The notes: generated by a model from the sequence alone, not told the origin. A stretch of 13,876 bases of DNA from Verrucomicrobiia bacterium (GCA_030424825.1 JAUHWE010000048.1:1-13876); one strand, 5' to 3'. Shown: positions 1-8,167, counted from the first letter of the stretch. Made by a program: numbers and translations.

Positions 1-291
1 CACGGCCATCCACCGCACCTGCTTACTCTCCGTGATGGTACCATGCTTTGCACCTATGGCTATCGGGATAAACCGATTGGAATCCGAGCTGCTTTAAGCC
101 ACGATAATGGACGCACTTGGCTGGAGGAAGACATCGTGTCACTTCGAGCCGACGGGTCCGGTCGCCCCGGGGACAACGGGTATCCTTTATCTACTGAGTT
201 GCCCGATGGCAGCCTGGTTACAGTATATTACATCACCCGCGACGACATAACCGGTGTGGAGGCGACGCGTTGGCAGAATCCATGGAAGTGA
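1..291 (+). CDS. Sialidase-like BNR/Asp-box protein, C-terminal part (5' end outside window)
   Basis: The reading frame is open from the first base and ends at TGA 289-291, so this is the last 96 residues of a longer gene. It contains an Asp-box (SHDNGRTW) and the C-terminal propeller pattern GYPLSTELPDGSLV followed by VYYITRD, typical of the last blades of sialidase-family beta-propellers. It matches the C-terminus of the complete sialidase-like protein at 535-1671 at 90 of 96 residues, with no gaps. By my count there are 34 base mismatches in 291, mostly silent, which suggests both copies stayed under protein-level selection. An ATG at 43 is internal to the domain and is not a credible start. 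Its substrate cannot be read from this fragment; 'sialidase family' describes the fold, not a proven activity. Confidence 0.85.
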   Translation, partial: HGHPPHLLTLRDGTMLCTYGYRDKPIGIRAALSHDNGRTWLEEDIVSLRADGSGRPGDNGYPLSTELPDGSLVTVYYITRDDITGVEATRWQNPWK

Positions 292-362
292 TACAAATGT
301 ATAATTCACTGCTCCTGACGTACCTTCGGTTCCTTTTCTAATACCGTGATTCTAATTTCACC
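282..362 (+). pseudogene. Decayed copy of the start of the FG-GAP propeller gene
   Basis: The ATG at 282 overlaps the upstream sialidase stop just as the ATG at 1662 overlaps the downstream one. The 19 codons that follow correspond one-for-one to residues 1-19 of the FG-GAP protein at 1662-4580. Codon 20 is CAA (Gln) at 1719-1721 in the intact gene but TAA at 339-341 here. Beyond the stop the similarity continues in shifted frame (GATTCT, AATTT) to about 362, then fades. No propeller repeats follow; the next complete sialidase gene begins at 535. I read this as the scar of a tandem duplication that carried only the first part of the FG-GAP gene. A 19-residue product is formally possible but unlikely to matter. 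Confidence 0.7.
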
Positions 363-534
363 ATCCTCTTTAAATATGCCAGCGAAACTCGGATTCGACA
401 CGCCCTTCAAAAATGAAGAGTGGAAAAATATCGTCATTGTTAATTATATACATTCAATATTTCCATTACCCCGAAAACGCTAAACTATTATACCCCACCC
501 AACTGGAAGGTGTCACACTACCCATCACATAGAT
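363..534 (+). promoter_or_regulatory. AT-rich leader upstream of the complete sialidase-like gene
   Basis: This stretch is AT-rich, particularly 436-495, with several TATA-like hexamers (for example TATTAT at 486-491), and is the natural place for a promoter driving 535-4580. No convincing pair of -35 and -10 boxes with good spacing could be fixed by eye. GGAAGG at 505-510 lies 24 bases before the ATG, too far for a normal Shine-Dalgarno. No stable hairpin or long ORF was seen. Confidence 0.3.
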
Positions 535-1671
535 ATGAAAATCACTCCGATTAAAATTGCACTTTGCTATCTTTCGCTGTCCTTAGCCGCGATAGCAGCG
601 GAACCTCGTCCCGTGCCCGGTGCCGAGCAGGTTGTCATATACCGGAAGGCGGGGCAATACTCCGCCTTTCCCATTTTATATAGTTTACCCGATGGCAACT
701 TATACGTGCGATTCGGGGCACAAGTCACTTCGAGTCACCTCGAACCGCGCCGGGAATCGATGATGTTCCTTTCGAAAGACGGTGGGAGAACCTGGCAGCG
801 TACAGACCATGAAGCCCCCAATCCTGCCTGGACCACTGGACTGTCAAAGCCGGGTCGCATGGTTGATCCCAATGTCCACGCATGGCGTTATGTCGAGGCC
901 GACCGTCGCGAGGAGTTCGAAAAGCAAGGAATCGAAGTGCGCGATTCACCGGACGGTCGTGTGACCTATGCCTATGGTGCCTTCGTCCGCATCAGCGAAG
1001 ACAACGGAGCCACCTGGCGCCAACAAGAGATTCCTCTGCCTCCGCAGGGATTGGTTATGAGTTTCCTCGGTCCTGCAACGGACCTCCGTCTCGACGAAAA
1101 CACTCTATTATACTCCCTCTATGGGCGACCCACCGCGAACCTCCGCTTTTATGAGACCTGGCTGTTGCGCAGTGAAGACGATGGCGCCTCCTGGGATTTC
1201 CTAACCGTCGCCGCCGATCCGGAGAAAAAGCGCAGCTTCGGTGAAACTTCCATCGAACAAGCAGCCAACGGCGACATCGTCGCGATGATGCGAACGGAGC
1301 CCGCACTCGGCACAAAAATGTGGACGGCCCGTTCGACGGATCACGGCAAGACCTGGTCGAAGGCAACTGAAACGACACTGCACGGCCATCCCCCGCACCT
1401 GCTCACCCTCCGCGATGGCACCATGCTTTGCACCTACGGTTTTCGGGATAACCCGATTGGGATTCGAGCTGCCTTGAGCCGCGACAATGGACGCACCTGG
1501 CTGGAGGAAGACATCGTGTCACTCCGAGCCGATGGATCCGGTCGACCCGGGGACAACGGGTATCCTTTATCTACCGAGTTGCCCGATGGCAGCCTGGTCT
1601 CCGTTTACTACATCACCCGCGACGGTATAACCGGTGTGGAAGCCACACGCTGGGAGAATCCATGGAAATGA
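535..1671 (+). CDS. Exported sialidase-like BNR/Asp-box beta-propeller
   Basis: A 378-residue protein. Residues 1-22 form a Sec signal peptide (lysines at 2 and 7, hydrophobic run to LAAIAA, likely cleavage after AA at 21-22). Five Asp-boxes (S-x-D-x-G-x-T/S-W) at about 80-87, 154-161, 213-220, 267-274 and 315-322 indicate the six-bladed propeller of the sialidase (GH33-like) superfamily. Glu241 followed by NGDIVAMMRTE resembles the family's catalytic Glu and second Arg region. R311 and the GYPL...VYYI segment (343-360) resemble the third Arg and the nucleophile Tyr region. The N-terminal (F/Y)RIP motif reads SAFP at 43-46, so the first triad Arg appears to be absent. It is likely periplasmic or secreted, and true sialidase specificity is doubtful. 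A near-identical paralogue lies directly upstream, and the stop overlaps the start of the FG-GAP gene, suggesting one transcript. Confidence 0.87.
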   Translation: MKITPIKIALCYLSLSLAAIAAEPRPVPGAEQVVIYRKAGQYSAFPILYSLPDGNLYVRFGAQVTSSHLEPRRESMMFLSKDGGRTWQRTDHEAPNPAWTTGLSKPGRMVDPNVHAWRYVEADRREEFEKQGIEVRDSPDGRVTYAYGAFVRISEDNGATWRQQEIPLPPQGLVMSFLGPATDLRLDENTLLYSLYGRPTANLRFYETWLLRSEDDGASWDFLTVAADPEKKRSFGETSIEQAANGDIVAMMRTEPALGTKMWTARSTDHGKTWSKATETTLHGHPPHLLTLRDGTMLCTYGFRDNPIGIRAALSRDNGRTWLEEDIVSLRADGSGRPGDNGYPLSTELPDGSLVSVYYITRDGITGVEATRWENPWK

Positions 1672-1741
1672 TACATTTGAATAAATCAATCCGCCTGAGT
1701 TGTATTGGAATCCTTTTCCAATGCGCGATTCTGAATTTACC
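1381..1741 (+). repeat. Tandem duplication, copy 2 (pairs with 1-362)
   Basis: This is the right-hand copy of the duplicated block, covering the last 97 codons of the complete sialidase-like gene, the gene overlap and the signal-peptide region of the FG-GAP gene. It keeps the reading frame that copy 1 has lost at codon 20 of the FG-GAP gene. Confidence 0.85.
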
Positions 1742-4580
1742 TGCAGCCGAAACCGTATTCCATCACGAAGGGTTTGAACAGCTTTCAAAGGGCGAGCTCG
1801 GAAATGCAGGGCAGAACCTGTACGTTTCACGCGGAGGTGAACTGAAACTCATCAACTGGTTCGATCTCGACCGCGACGGCTATCCGGAACTCATGATCAA
1901 CAATGACCATAGCCCTTACGAAAATTCCGATAGTCTGATTTACTACCAACATCCCGTAGATGGATTCCGTTCTTTTTTGCCCACTCTGTCTGACGAAGGG
2001 GGTGTCTTCGAAAAGATCGCCTGGATGCGGGCAGCGGAGGCAGAAGGTCACGTCGAATTTTTACCCTCGATGGGCGGCGGACGCAGTTTGATTGAGGATC
2101 TGGATGGCGACGGACGACCGGAAATTATCTTCACCAATTTCATCCACGGATCCACCCACGACCATTTTCCCGTTTTCGTCTATTGGGGCACCGAGGGCGG
2201 CTATTCGGCGAACCGCCGTTCCGAGTTTCCGACGGAATCTGCCACTAGTGTTGCCGTCGCGGACCTCAATGGTGACGGGCGCCTCGATCTCGTCGTGGCG
2301 AACATGGGCAAGGAGGATGACACGGTGTTCGCTTCAGGGGGTCCCCTGGCCACGAAGGCTCCCCCCGTTGTGAAAGGCGCTACCGCCCCGGCCCAGATTT
2401 ACTGGCAGGGCGAAGACGGGTTTTTACCCGAGCGAATGAGTGAATTACCCACACGTCATGCCGTTGATGTGAAGATCAGTGACCTCGATGGAGACGGCCA
2501 TCTCGATCTCGTTTTCCTCCAAGGTGGCGATTGGCCGTCAGTGCGTGTATTCAGCGGCAGCGATACGGGGTTTTCTGCAGACCGGGTAATCGAGACCCCA
2601 GTAGCGGGCCGAGGCTTCCTCGATGGTTTTGCAGGAGAACTTGCTATTGCGGATTTTGATGGGGACCAAAAGCTCGATCTCGCGGTCGCCGCAGCCGGGG
2701 CAGCGCTCGAGTTGCTCTTCAACCGCGGTTCTGATTTTGCCAACTGGACCCGGTCCACGCTTCCCGCCCAAACACCACTTTCCGTGGTCGCCACCGATCT
2801 CAATCGCGATGGCCGTATCGATCTCGCGGTGACAGGATTTATGACCAAGCGTCGTGTGAAATACCAAGCCAACGCACAGGTCTATTGGAATACGGGCAAC
2901 GGTTTCTCCCCTTCCCAACACACCGCGCTGCCCGTAACGGGGGGAACGACGGTACGGGCTGGCGACGTCAATGGCGACGGCTATACCGATCTGGCCTTCA
3001 CAAACAGCCGCGACAACGCCACTTTCGATGTTCCCAGCTATCTCTATTGGGGCGGTGAAAACGGCTTCACACCAGCCAGACGTCAAGAGCTAACGAGTTT
3101 TGGCGCGGTATCGATAGCCATCGGTGATCTAAACCGTGATCGCACAGCGGACCTTTTTATCGCCAATCGCAGCAGCGGTCACACTCACACCAGTGAGTCC
3201 ATGAACTCGTTCATTTATTGGGGCAATCCGGACCGTGCTTACAACCGTGCCACCCTAACCAACGTACCCCTGACAACCGGTTTCAGCTCGAGCGCTGGAG
3301 ATATCTTTGACGAAGGACGGGCCGCAATTGCCTTTACCGAGAATGGCGGAGTGGCGGTCGCCAAGATTGCAGCGGATCGCAGCGTCGAAGAAATCCGGCG
3401 TTGGGCACTTCCCTCGCGGGGGTATTCGACCTCGCTCGCGGACCTCGATAGTGACGGTCGACTCGATTTGGTCGTCGGCCTCATCGAGGGCGAAGGCCGC
3501 AATCTCGCCATCCTCCGCGGTTCCGCGGATGGGTTCGAATCTCCTGTCTACTATAAACCCGGCTTGCCCATCATTGCGTCGGGAATAGCGGATCTCGATG
3601 GGGATGGTCGACTCGATATCATTCTCGGCGGACGAGGCGGCTGGCTGTTTTGTCCACTGGACGCCAATGGCATTCCGCTGCTTGATCGCGCCCAGCGTAT
3701 CCTTTCCGACTACCAGATTCAACGGCTCACCGTAGCCGACTTGAACAAGGATGGTAAGCCCGACGTTATCGCCACCCACTATCGCGAGATGACTGGTCGT
3801 CGCAACGCCATCAACTCGGCTATCTACTGGAACCGCAACGGACGCTTTAGTCTGAAAAATAGCACACCGCTTCCGACCTTCGGCAGCCATTGGGTATCAG
3901 TGGCCGACACGCGCGGCCACGGGGACCTCGATGTCTTATACAGTAACTACCATGGCGAAACGACTCGAACTGTGGGACTCTTTGTCTACCGACCCGACGA
4001 TCAAAATGAGTACTCCGCCTCCAATCGACTCGTGCTTCCCGCCTATTCAAGTTCAGCCAATTTCGTGGCAGACCTCGATCAGGATGGTTATCCGGATATC
4101 GTAGCAGTAAATCACACCGGACCGACTATTGCATTGGGACTAGGACAGAAAACCGGTAACCATGGCATCGGGTCATTCATTTATTGGGGAGCGGCAGATG
4201 GCTTTACTCTGAACCGTCGCACTACCGTCGCATCGCATGGCCCGCACAAAATCGTCAACGCGGATCTAGGCGACATCATGCGGCGCAAGCCTTTCGAAAC
4301 CTATACGTCTCCCCGGATCGAGAATTCGTATGCTGCAGGCGACTATGAGTTGATCATCACCGGTTCATGGCCAGGACAATCCGGCGTCAGCGCAAGTCTG
4401 CAAGTCGGCAACAAATCAGAATGGATCGAACTCAAGCCCACTATAAAAAACGATAAGAGTATCTATTATTCTATTACGCTAGATTCGCCCGCCAAAAAAT
4501 TGCGCTATCGCCTAAACCTGCTCACAGGTGGAGCGGGAACCGGCCCGACCGTCACTGCTATCAAATTGCAGCGAAAGTAG
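1662..4580 (+). CDS. Exported FG-GAP/VCBS-repeat beta-propeller protein (972 aa)
   Basis: The start ATG 1662 overlaps the sialidase stop by 10 bases, with GGGAG at 1652-1656 five bases upstream. ATG 1668 would give an ATGA overlap and is a fair alternative. Residues 1-29 look like a signal peptide ending LPAA. Thirteen Ca2+-binding loops of the form D-x-D/N-x-D-G-x-x-D-L/I occur at about 68, 146, 201, 274, 331, 379, 435, 489, 594, 644, 693, 749 and 804, and a degenerate one lies at 547. These alternate with Y-W-G/N...G-F strands (for example 174, 247, 408, 462, 519, 722, 841). Fourteen repeats would fit two seven-bladed propellers (inference). Residues about 880-972 form a separate beta-rich C-terminal domain without repeats. 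No catalytic signature was recognised; binding of a glycan or partner protein is most likely. Overlap with the sialidase-like gene suggests translational coupling. Confidence 0.87.
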   Translation: MEMIHLNKSIRLSCIGILFQCAILNLPAAETVFHHEGFEQLSKGELGNAGQNLYVSRGGELKLINWFDLDRDGYPELMINNDHSPYENSDSLIYYQHPVDGFRSFLPTLSDEGGVFEKIAWMRAAEAEGHVEFLPSMGGGRSLIEDLDGDGRPEIIFTNFIHGSTHDHFPVFVYWGTEGGYSANRRSEFPTESATSVAVADLNGDGRLDLVVANMGKEDDTVFASGGPLATKAPPVVKGATAPAQIYWQGEDGFLPERMSELPTRHAVDVKISDLDGDGHLDLVFLQGGDWPSVRVFSGSDTGFSADRVIETPVAGRGFLDGFAGELAIADFDGDQKLDLAVAAAGAALELLFNRGSDFANWTRSTLPAQTPLSVVATDLNRDGRIDLAVTGFMTKRRVKYQANAQVYWNTGNGFSPSQHTALPVTGGTTVRAGDVNGDGYTDLAFTNSRDNATFDVPSYLYWGGENGFTPARRQELTSFGAVSIAIGDLNRDRTADLFIANRSSGHTHTSESMNSFIYWGNPDRAYNRATLTNVPLTTGFSSSAGDIFDEGRAAIAFTENGGVAVAKIAADRSVEEIRRWALPSRGYSTSLADLDSDGRLDLVVGLIEGEGRNLAILRGSADGFESPVYYKPGLPIIASGIADLDGDGRLDIILGGRGGWLFCPLDANGIPLLDRAQRILSDYQIQRLTVADLNKDGKPDVIATHYREMTGRRNAINSAIYWNRNGRFSLKNSTPLPTFGSHWVSVADTRGHGDLDVLYSNYHGETTRTVGLFVYRPDDQNEYSASNRLVLPAYSSSANFVADLDQDGYPDIVAVNHTGPTIALGLGQKTGNHGIGSFIYWGAADGFTLNRRTTVASHGPHKIVNADLGDIMRRKPFETYTSPRIENSYAAGDYELIITGSWPGQSGVSASLQVGNKSEWIELKPTIKNDKSIYYSITLDSPAKKLRYRLNLLTGGAGTGPTVTAIKLQRK

Positions 4581-4736
4581 ACAAAGGATAAAATATTGTC
4601 CCCTCAGGCATCACACATAAAACTTTAACCGTCTTATGCTACCATCGAAAAGTGTTAATCCAGCAGAGGAGAGATTACCAATTTCTTCTCATCGCCTATC
4701 GTTTTCATTCATTACCTCCCTTAACCATTTCGACGA

Positions 4737-5636
4737 TTGATTAAAAGCCTCCGATCGTCTCTCTCATCGTCACAGCGAACTCCATGTCTGCTGTCTATAC
4801 TCATGGTGACAATTGCCTCGGGATGTGCCGATCAGAATCCTAGAAAAGATACCCATGCCGACGAAAGCGTTCAGGACGCTGCTCCACCAGTTGAAAATTA
4901 TGTACTGGAATGGCATGATGAATTCGAAGGAACAGAACTAAACACCTCGAAGTGGGCCTACCGGGAAGACAACAAGCACAGGAGTATCCAGCGCCGGGAA
5001 AACGTTTCGATTGTAGATGGTGTGCTAAGGCTCGATCTGCGGGTATTGAACGAGCCGATTGAAGGAAAAACCGCTTCCGGCGCAGGCATCGTTTCCACTC
5101 AACAGTTCCGTTACGGCTATTATGAAGTTAGGGCCAGGCTTGGGAACGGAACCGGTGCAGAACGCGGTTGGCATCACTCCTTCTGGGCCATGGCCGCCGA
5201 ACTGCACAAGGATACGGTATCCAACACCTTCCCCGGTATCCGCCGTACTGGAATTGATGGTTTCGAAAACCCGACCGAGCATCGCTTCGAACCGGATCTA
5301 AATACCCTCAATCGCTTTGTACAACATACGGTCGTCTGGGATGAGCAAGGAACCGAATCGGATCGACTCCCAAAACCTCCTGAAAATAGAACGCTCATTC
5401 CTGGCTTCGATGCAGGTGAATGGCATACCTACGCATTCGAATGGACACCCGAACGAGTCCGATTCTACGTAGACGATCAGGTAACTCAAATCGCCGAGTA
5501 CCCCGCCGATGAGCATGTGCACGACGCAATAAATGTCTGGCTAACCGCGATCTCCGCCAATTGGAATCACCAAGGCGACCCCATTCCCAGCAAAGCCGAT
5601 TACGATTACTTCCGTTTCTATAAGCCCAAGGAATAG
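4737..5636 (+). CDS. GH16-fold lipoprotein, probable nucleophile-less (kappa-carrageenase/agarase/laminarinase superfamily)
   Basis: A 299-residue protein. The TTG start at 4737 is chosen because an in-frame stop at 4722-4724 excludes anything further upstream, and it supplies the basic n-region (K3, R6, R14) needed ahead of LLSILMVTIA. IASGC with Cys30 is a plausible lipobox, so the mature protein is probably a membrane-anchored lipoprotein. Residues 55-299 match the GH16 jelly-roll: LEWHDEFEG (57-65), SKW (71-73), QFRYGYYEVRARL (123-135), HHSFW (146-150), EWHTYAFEWTPERVRFYVDD (228-247) and a C-terminal DYDYFRFYK strand. The catalytic motif normally reads E-x-D-x-x-E; here residues 172-177 read GIDGFE. 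The Asp and the acid/base Glu remain, but the nucleophile is Gly (GGA, one base from GAA). Hydrolysis by the classical retaining mechanism is therefore doubtful. A separate leader of 156 bp precedes it. Confidence 0.85.
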   Translation: MIKSLRSSLSSSQRTPCLLSILMVTIASGCADQNPRKDTHADESVQDAAPPVENYVLEWHDEFEGTELNTSKWAYREDNKHRSIQRRENVSIVDGVLRLDLRVLNEPIEGKTASGAGIVSTQQFRYGYYEVRARLGNGTGAERGWHHSFWAMAAELHKDTVSNTFPGIRRTGIDGFENPTEHRFEPDLNTLNRFVQHTVVWDEQGTESDRLPKPPENRTLIPGFDAGEWHTYAFEWTPERVRFYVDDQVTQIAEYPADEHVHDAINVWLTAISANWNHQGDPIPSKADYDYFRFYKPKE

Positions 5637-5791
5637 GTAGTTTATGTCTCCACCAAAGCGACTTTCCCGATGTTCCGATATTCTTTATAAGTGTTCAATT
5701 TAAAACACATAGGTTATCGTCGCGAAATAAATATCAACCTACCCCCGAATCAACAGGGCCCAATTGAATTTCCTATCAACCAGACATCCGA

Positions 5792-8137
5792 ATGAGCAAG
5801 TACCCATTTTTTCGTTACGCCAAACTATGGTGCATATATTTCTCCCTAAGTCTCGTTTGCCTAGGACTGACCCGCGAAACATTGGCGGCACAGGAGCCGA
5901 CCTCAGACCGGATTTTGGAACGGCGTTTTCATAGTAAAGTACTGGGACGGGAGAAAACGATCAGTGTCATTAAACCCGAAAAGAGCAAGGATGCTCCGGT
6001 ACTGTTTTTCCTACATGGTCGAGGCCGGCATCATGCTTCCCTGCTGGAGCGGACCGATTGCCGCAATGCCTTGCTTGCGGCCCAGCACTGGACGATTTTG
6101 CCAGATGGCGAAGATGGCTGGTATATTAATTCTCCTGAAATTCAAAGGGATCGTTACGGCGACTACCTCGAAGAAGTGATAGCCTTTGCGTCGAAGGAAC
6201 TCGGTCTCACAGGCAATCCGGCCCGCCGGGCTATCGGCGGATGGTCGATGGGAGGCTACGGCGCGATGCGTTACGCAGAAGATCATCCCGGCACGTTTGA
6301 CACGGTAGTAGGATTGATCGGCGTGCTTGATTTTCCTCGGAAGGAAACATTGCCTGAAGGACAGAACTACTCCGTGCCCATCGCGCGATTTGGGTCGGAC
6401 CCGTCCCGTTGGGCTCAGTTCAATCCCATAAACGCAGTCGAGAACCTGGCCGGTTCTCGATTGATGCTCATCACCGGTTCCACTGCGTTCGATCGCACAA
6501 TGAACTACAACTTCGCCGTACAGGCACGCCAGGCGGGAGTGGATACACGAGTCGTGGAACTAACGGGTGGACATACGATCGAGGTCGTCACGGCAGCCCT
6601 TCCGATCGCGCTGCAATTCGTAGAAGAATCCTTTGGCAATACAAAGCAGTCCTCACCAAATACACTCCGGCGGAAGGCGCAACGGCGGCCCCGACGTCTC
6701 ATCTTCAATAACGACAGTGGCGGCGATGCACGCGTACCTGCCGCGCCCACCTTAACACCAGAGGCTTTTCTAGCTCCACGTATCGCGCCCCTCGCAGGTT
6801 CTCAAGTTGATGGAATTGCCCTGGACACCACCGCCGGCACGTTCGGAGTTTTCGGGCATCGCACTAAAGTTGCGGAAATGTTTACCACCCGCGAAGGGCG
6901 CTACCGCTACAACCTCCTGCCTGATTTTCTGAAACAGAATACGGACCCACTGAGCGAAACCGTAAAGTTCGCCCGTCATCATGAAATGGAAGTATTATGG
7001 GTCCAACGAATGGATGACACCCACGATGCGTCCAATCCGATCCTCTTTCCTGACTTTAAGCGTAAGCATCCGGAGACGCTCTTCGGCACACCCGAGAACC
7101 CTCCCAAGCACGGCAAGTGGTCAGGAGTCGACTACGCCCACCCAGCCGTGCGCGATTTAGCCTACGGTATCGTAGCGGAAGTGGCGGAGAATTATGACGT
7201 TGACGGAATCGAGCTCGATTTTTGGCGCCATCCCGTATTTTTCAAACGCTCCGCGCAAGGAAAAGCCTTGAGAGAGGAAGACCGTGCCATGATGACCGAC
7301 GTTATTCGGCGCATGCGTTTCAAACTCGACGAAGTCGGTCGCGCACGCGGAAAGCATCTACTCCTCAATATCAAGTACCCCGACTCGGTCGGCTATTGCT
7401 ACAAAATCGGGTTGGATCTGGAACAGTGGCTTAAAGAGGGCCTCGTCGATGTCCTCGTCCCTGGCGGCTATTTTCAACTCAACCCATGGCAGACCAGTGT
7501 CGCGCTGGGCGAAAAATACGGTGTACCCGTCTGGGCCTGCTTGGCTGAGAACCGGGTGCGCGATCCGCGTGGGAACACAGCCCGGAAAAGCGCGGCCGCG
7601 TTAAGGGCACGGGCCGCCGCAGCGTGGGCAGCGGGTGTGGATGCCATCGAAATGTTCAATCACTTCGATCCTCACCAATCCTACTGGCACGAACTAGGCT
7701 CGCTGGAAACTTTACGTCACCTTCCCAAAACCTACTTTGTCAGCGTTCAGGGAGAAGGGAGCGCCCAGAGCTGGATACCGACTGATGAATACATCACGCT
7801 CCCCGGGCTAACACCCGATGCGCCAGAATCCGTTCCGAGTGGCAGTGCGATTACATACGATATGTATTTGGGTGACAATCTGCGCGAATCAATTTTTCTG
7901 ACACCCCGGCTTCGCATTCAGTTATCAGATACGAAGGGATCCACCAGCGCCAAAGTACGCTGGCACGGAAAAACGCTAGAACTCAATCCTGATGGGCCGG
8001 GAGATTTTACAGCAGCTCTGGATCCTTCAACCATTGTGCCGGGGCATCATCTCATGGAGGTGCTCAATCCCGGGAACACAGACTTTGAGATCGGCGATCT
8101 CATGATAGAACTCGTTTCCAATCCAGAACATCGATAG
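5792..8137 (+). CDS. Exported fusion: Esterase-D-like alpha/beta hydrolase + family 10-like glycosyl hydrolase barrel
   Basis: A 781-residue protein beginning with a signal peptide (K11, hydrophobic 13-26, ending about ETLAA). Residues about 40-282 are a PF00756-type esterase: oxyanion segment FFLHGRGR (72-79), nucleophile elbow GWSMGG (Ser152), a probable acid Asp234 (STAFDRTMNY), and His261 (TGGHTIE). A strongly basic linker (RRKAQRRPRR, 293-302) follows. From LIFNNDSGGD (303) to about 645 is a TIM-barrel-like domain of the 'family 10 glycosylhydrolase' (GHL) type found in PVC bacteria, with YDVDGIELDFWRHP at 468-481 giving Glu474 and Asp476 as candidate catalytic residues. Residues about 648-781 form a beta-rich C-terminal module, perhaps carbohydrate-binding. 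The likely role is deacylation and cleavage of the same glycan outside the cytoplasm; the substrate is unknown. The dehydrogenase gene starts 30 bp downstream, consistent with co-transcription. Confidence 0.85.
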   Translation: MSKYPFFRYAKLWCIYFSLSLVCLGLTRETLAAQEPTSDRILERRFHSKVLGREKTISVIKPEKSKDAPVLFFLHGRGRHHASLLERTDCRNALLAAQHWTILPDGEDGWYINSPEIQRDRYGDYLEEVIAFASKELGLTGNPARRAIGGWSMGGYGAMRYAEDHPGTFDTVVGLIGVLDFPRKETLPEGQNYSVPIARFGSDPSRWAQFNPINAVENLAGSRLMLITGSTAFDRTMNYNFAVQARQAGVDTRVVELTGGHTIEVVTAALPIALQFVEESFGNTKQSSPNTLRRKAQRRPRRLIFNNDSGGDARVPAAPTLTPEAFLAPRIAPLAGSQVDGIALDTTAGTFGVFGHRTKVAEMFTTREGRYRYNLLPDFLKQNTDPLSETVKFARHHEMEVLWVQRMDDTHDASNPILFPDFKRKHPETLFGTPENPPKHGKWSGVDYAHPAVRDLAYGIVAEVAENYDVDGIELDFWRHPVFFKRSAQGKALREEDRAMMTDVIRRMRFKLDEVGRARGKHLLLNIKYPDSVGYCYKIGLDLEQWLKEGLVDVLVPGGYFQLNPWQTSVALGEKYGVPVWACLAENRVRDPRGNTARKSAAALRARAAAAWAAGVDAIEMFNHFDPHQSYWHELGSLETLRHLPKTYFVSVQGEGSAQSWIPTDEYITLPGLTPDAPESVPSGSAITYDMYLGDNLRESIFLTPRLRIQLSDTKGSTSAKVRWHGKTLELNPDGPGDFTAALDPSTIVPGHHLMEVLNPGNTDFEIGDLMIELVSNPEHR

Positions 8138-8167
8138 AAACAAGGACACTTTCCCCACCACCCAATC

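Larger units (their letters stand above)
1..362 (+). repeat. Tandem duplication, copy 1 (pairs with 1381-1741)
   Basis: Bases 1-341 align without a gap to 1381-1721, an offset of exactly 1380. The match then continues with small indels to about 362/1741. Identity is about 88% in the sialidase part and about 68% (34 of 50) just after its stop. The repeat therefore spans the sialidase 3' end and the start of the next gene. The left limit lies outside the window. A few further weak matches up to about 430 may be a decayed continuation. Confidence 0.85.

Noticed and set aside
378..482. Short frame from ATG 378 (34 codons) between the sialidase copies.
   Set aside because: No ribosome-binding site, no recognisable motif, and it lies in the probable remnant and promoter region.
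2456..3890. Several long minus-strand frames opposite the FG-GAP gene.
   Set aside because: They mirror the repetitive codon pattern of the Asp/Gly-rich repeats on the coding strand, encode no recognisable domain and overlap one another.
4580..4600. GACAA...TTGTC inverted repeat just after the FG-GAP stop, considered as a terminator.
   Set aside because: The stem is five bases with an 11-base loop, AT-rich and without a T-run.
5691..5708. GTGTT...AACAC inverted repeat in the leader of the esterase fusion gene, considered as an operator.
   Set aside because: Arms are only five bases in very AT-rich DNA and no second copy was seen.
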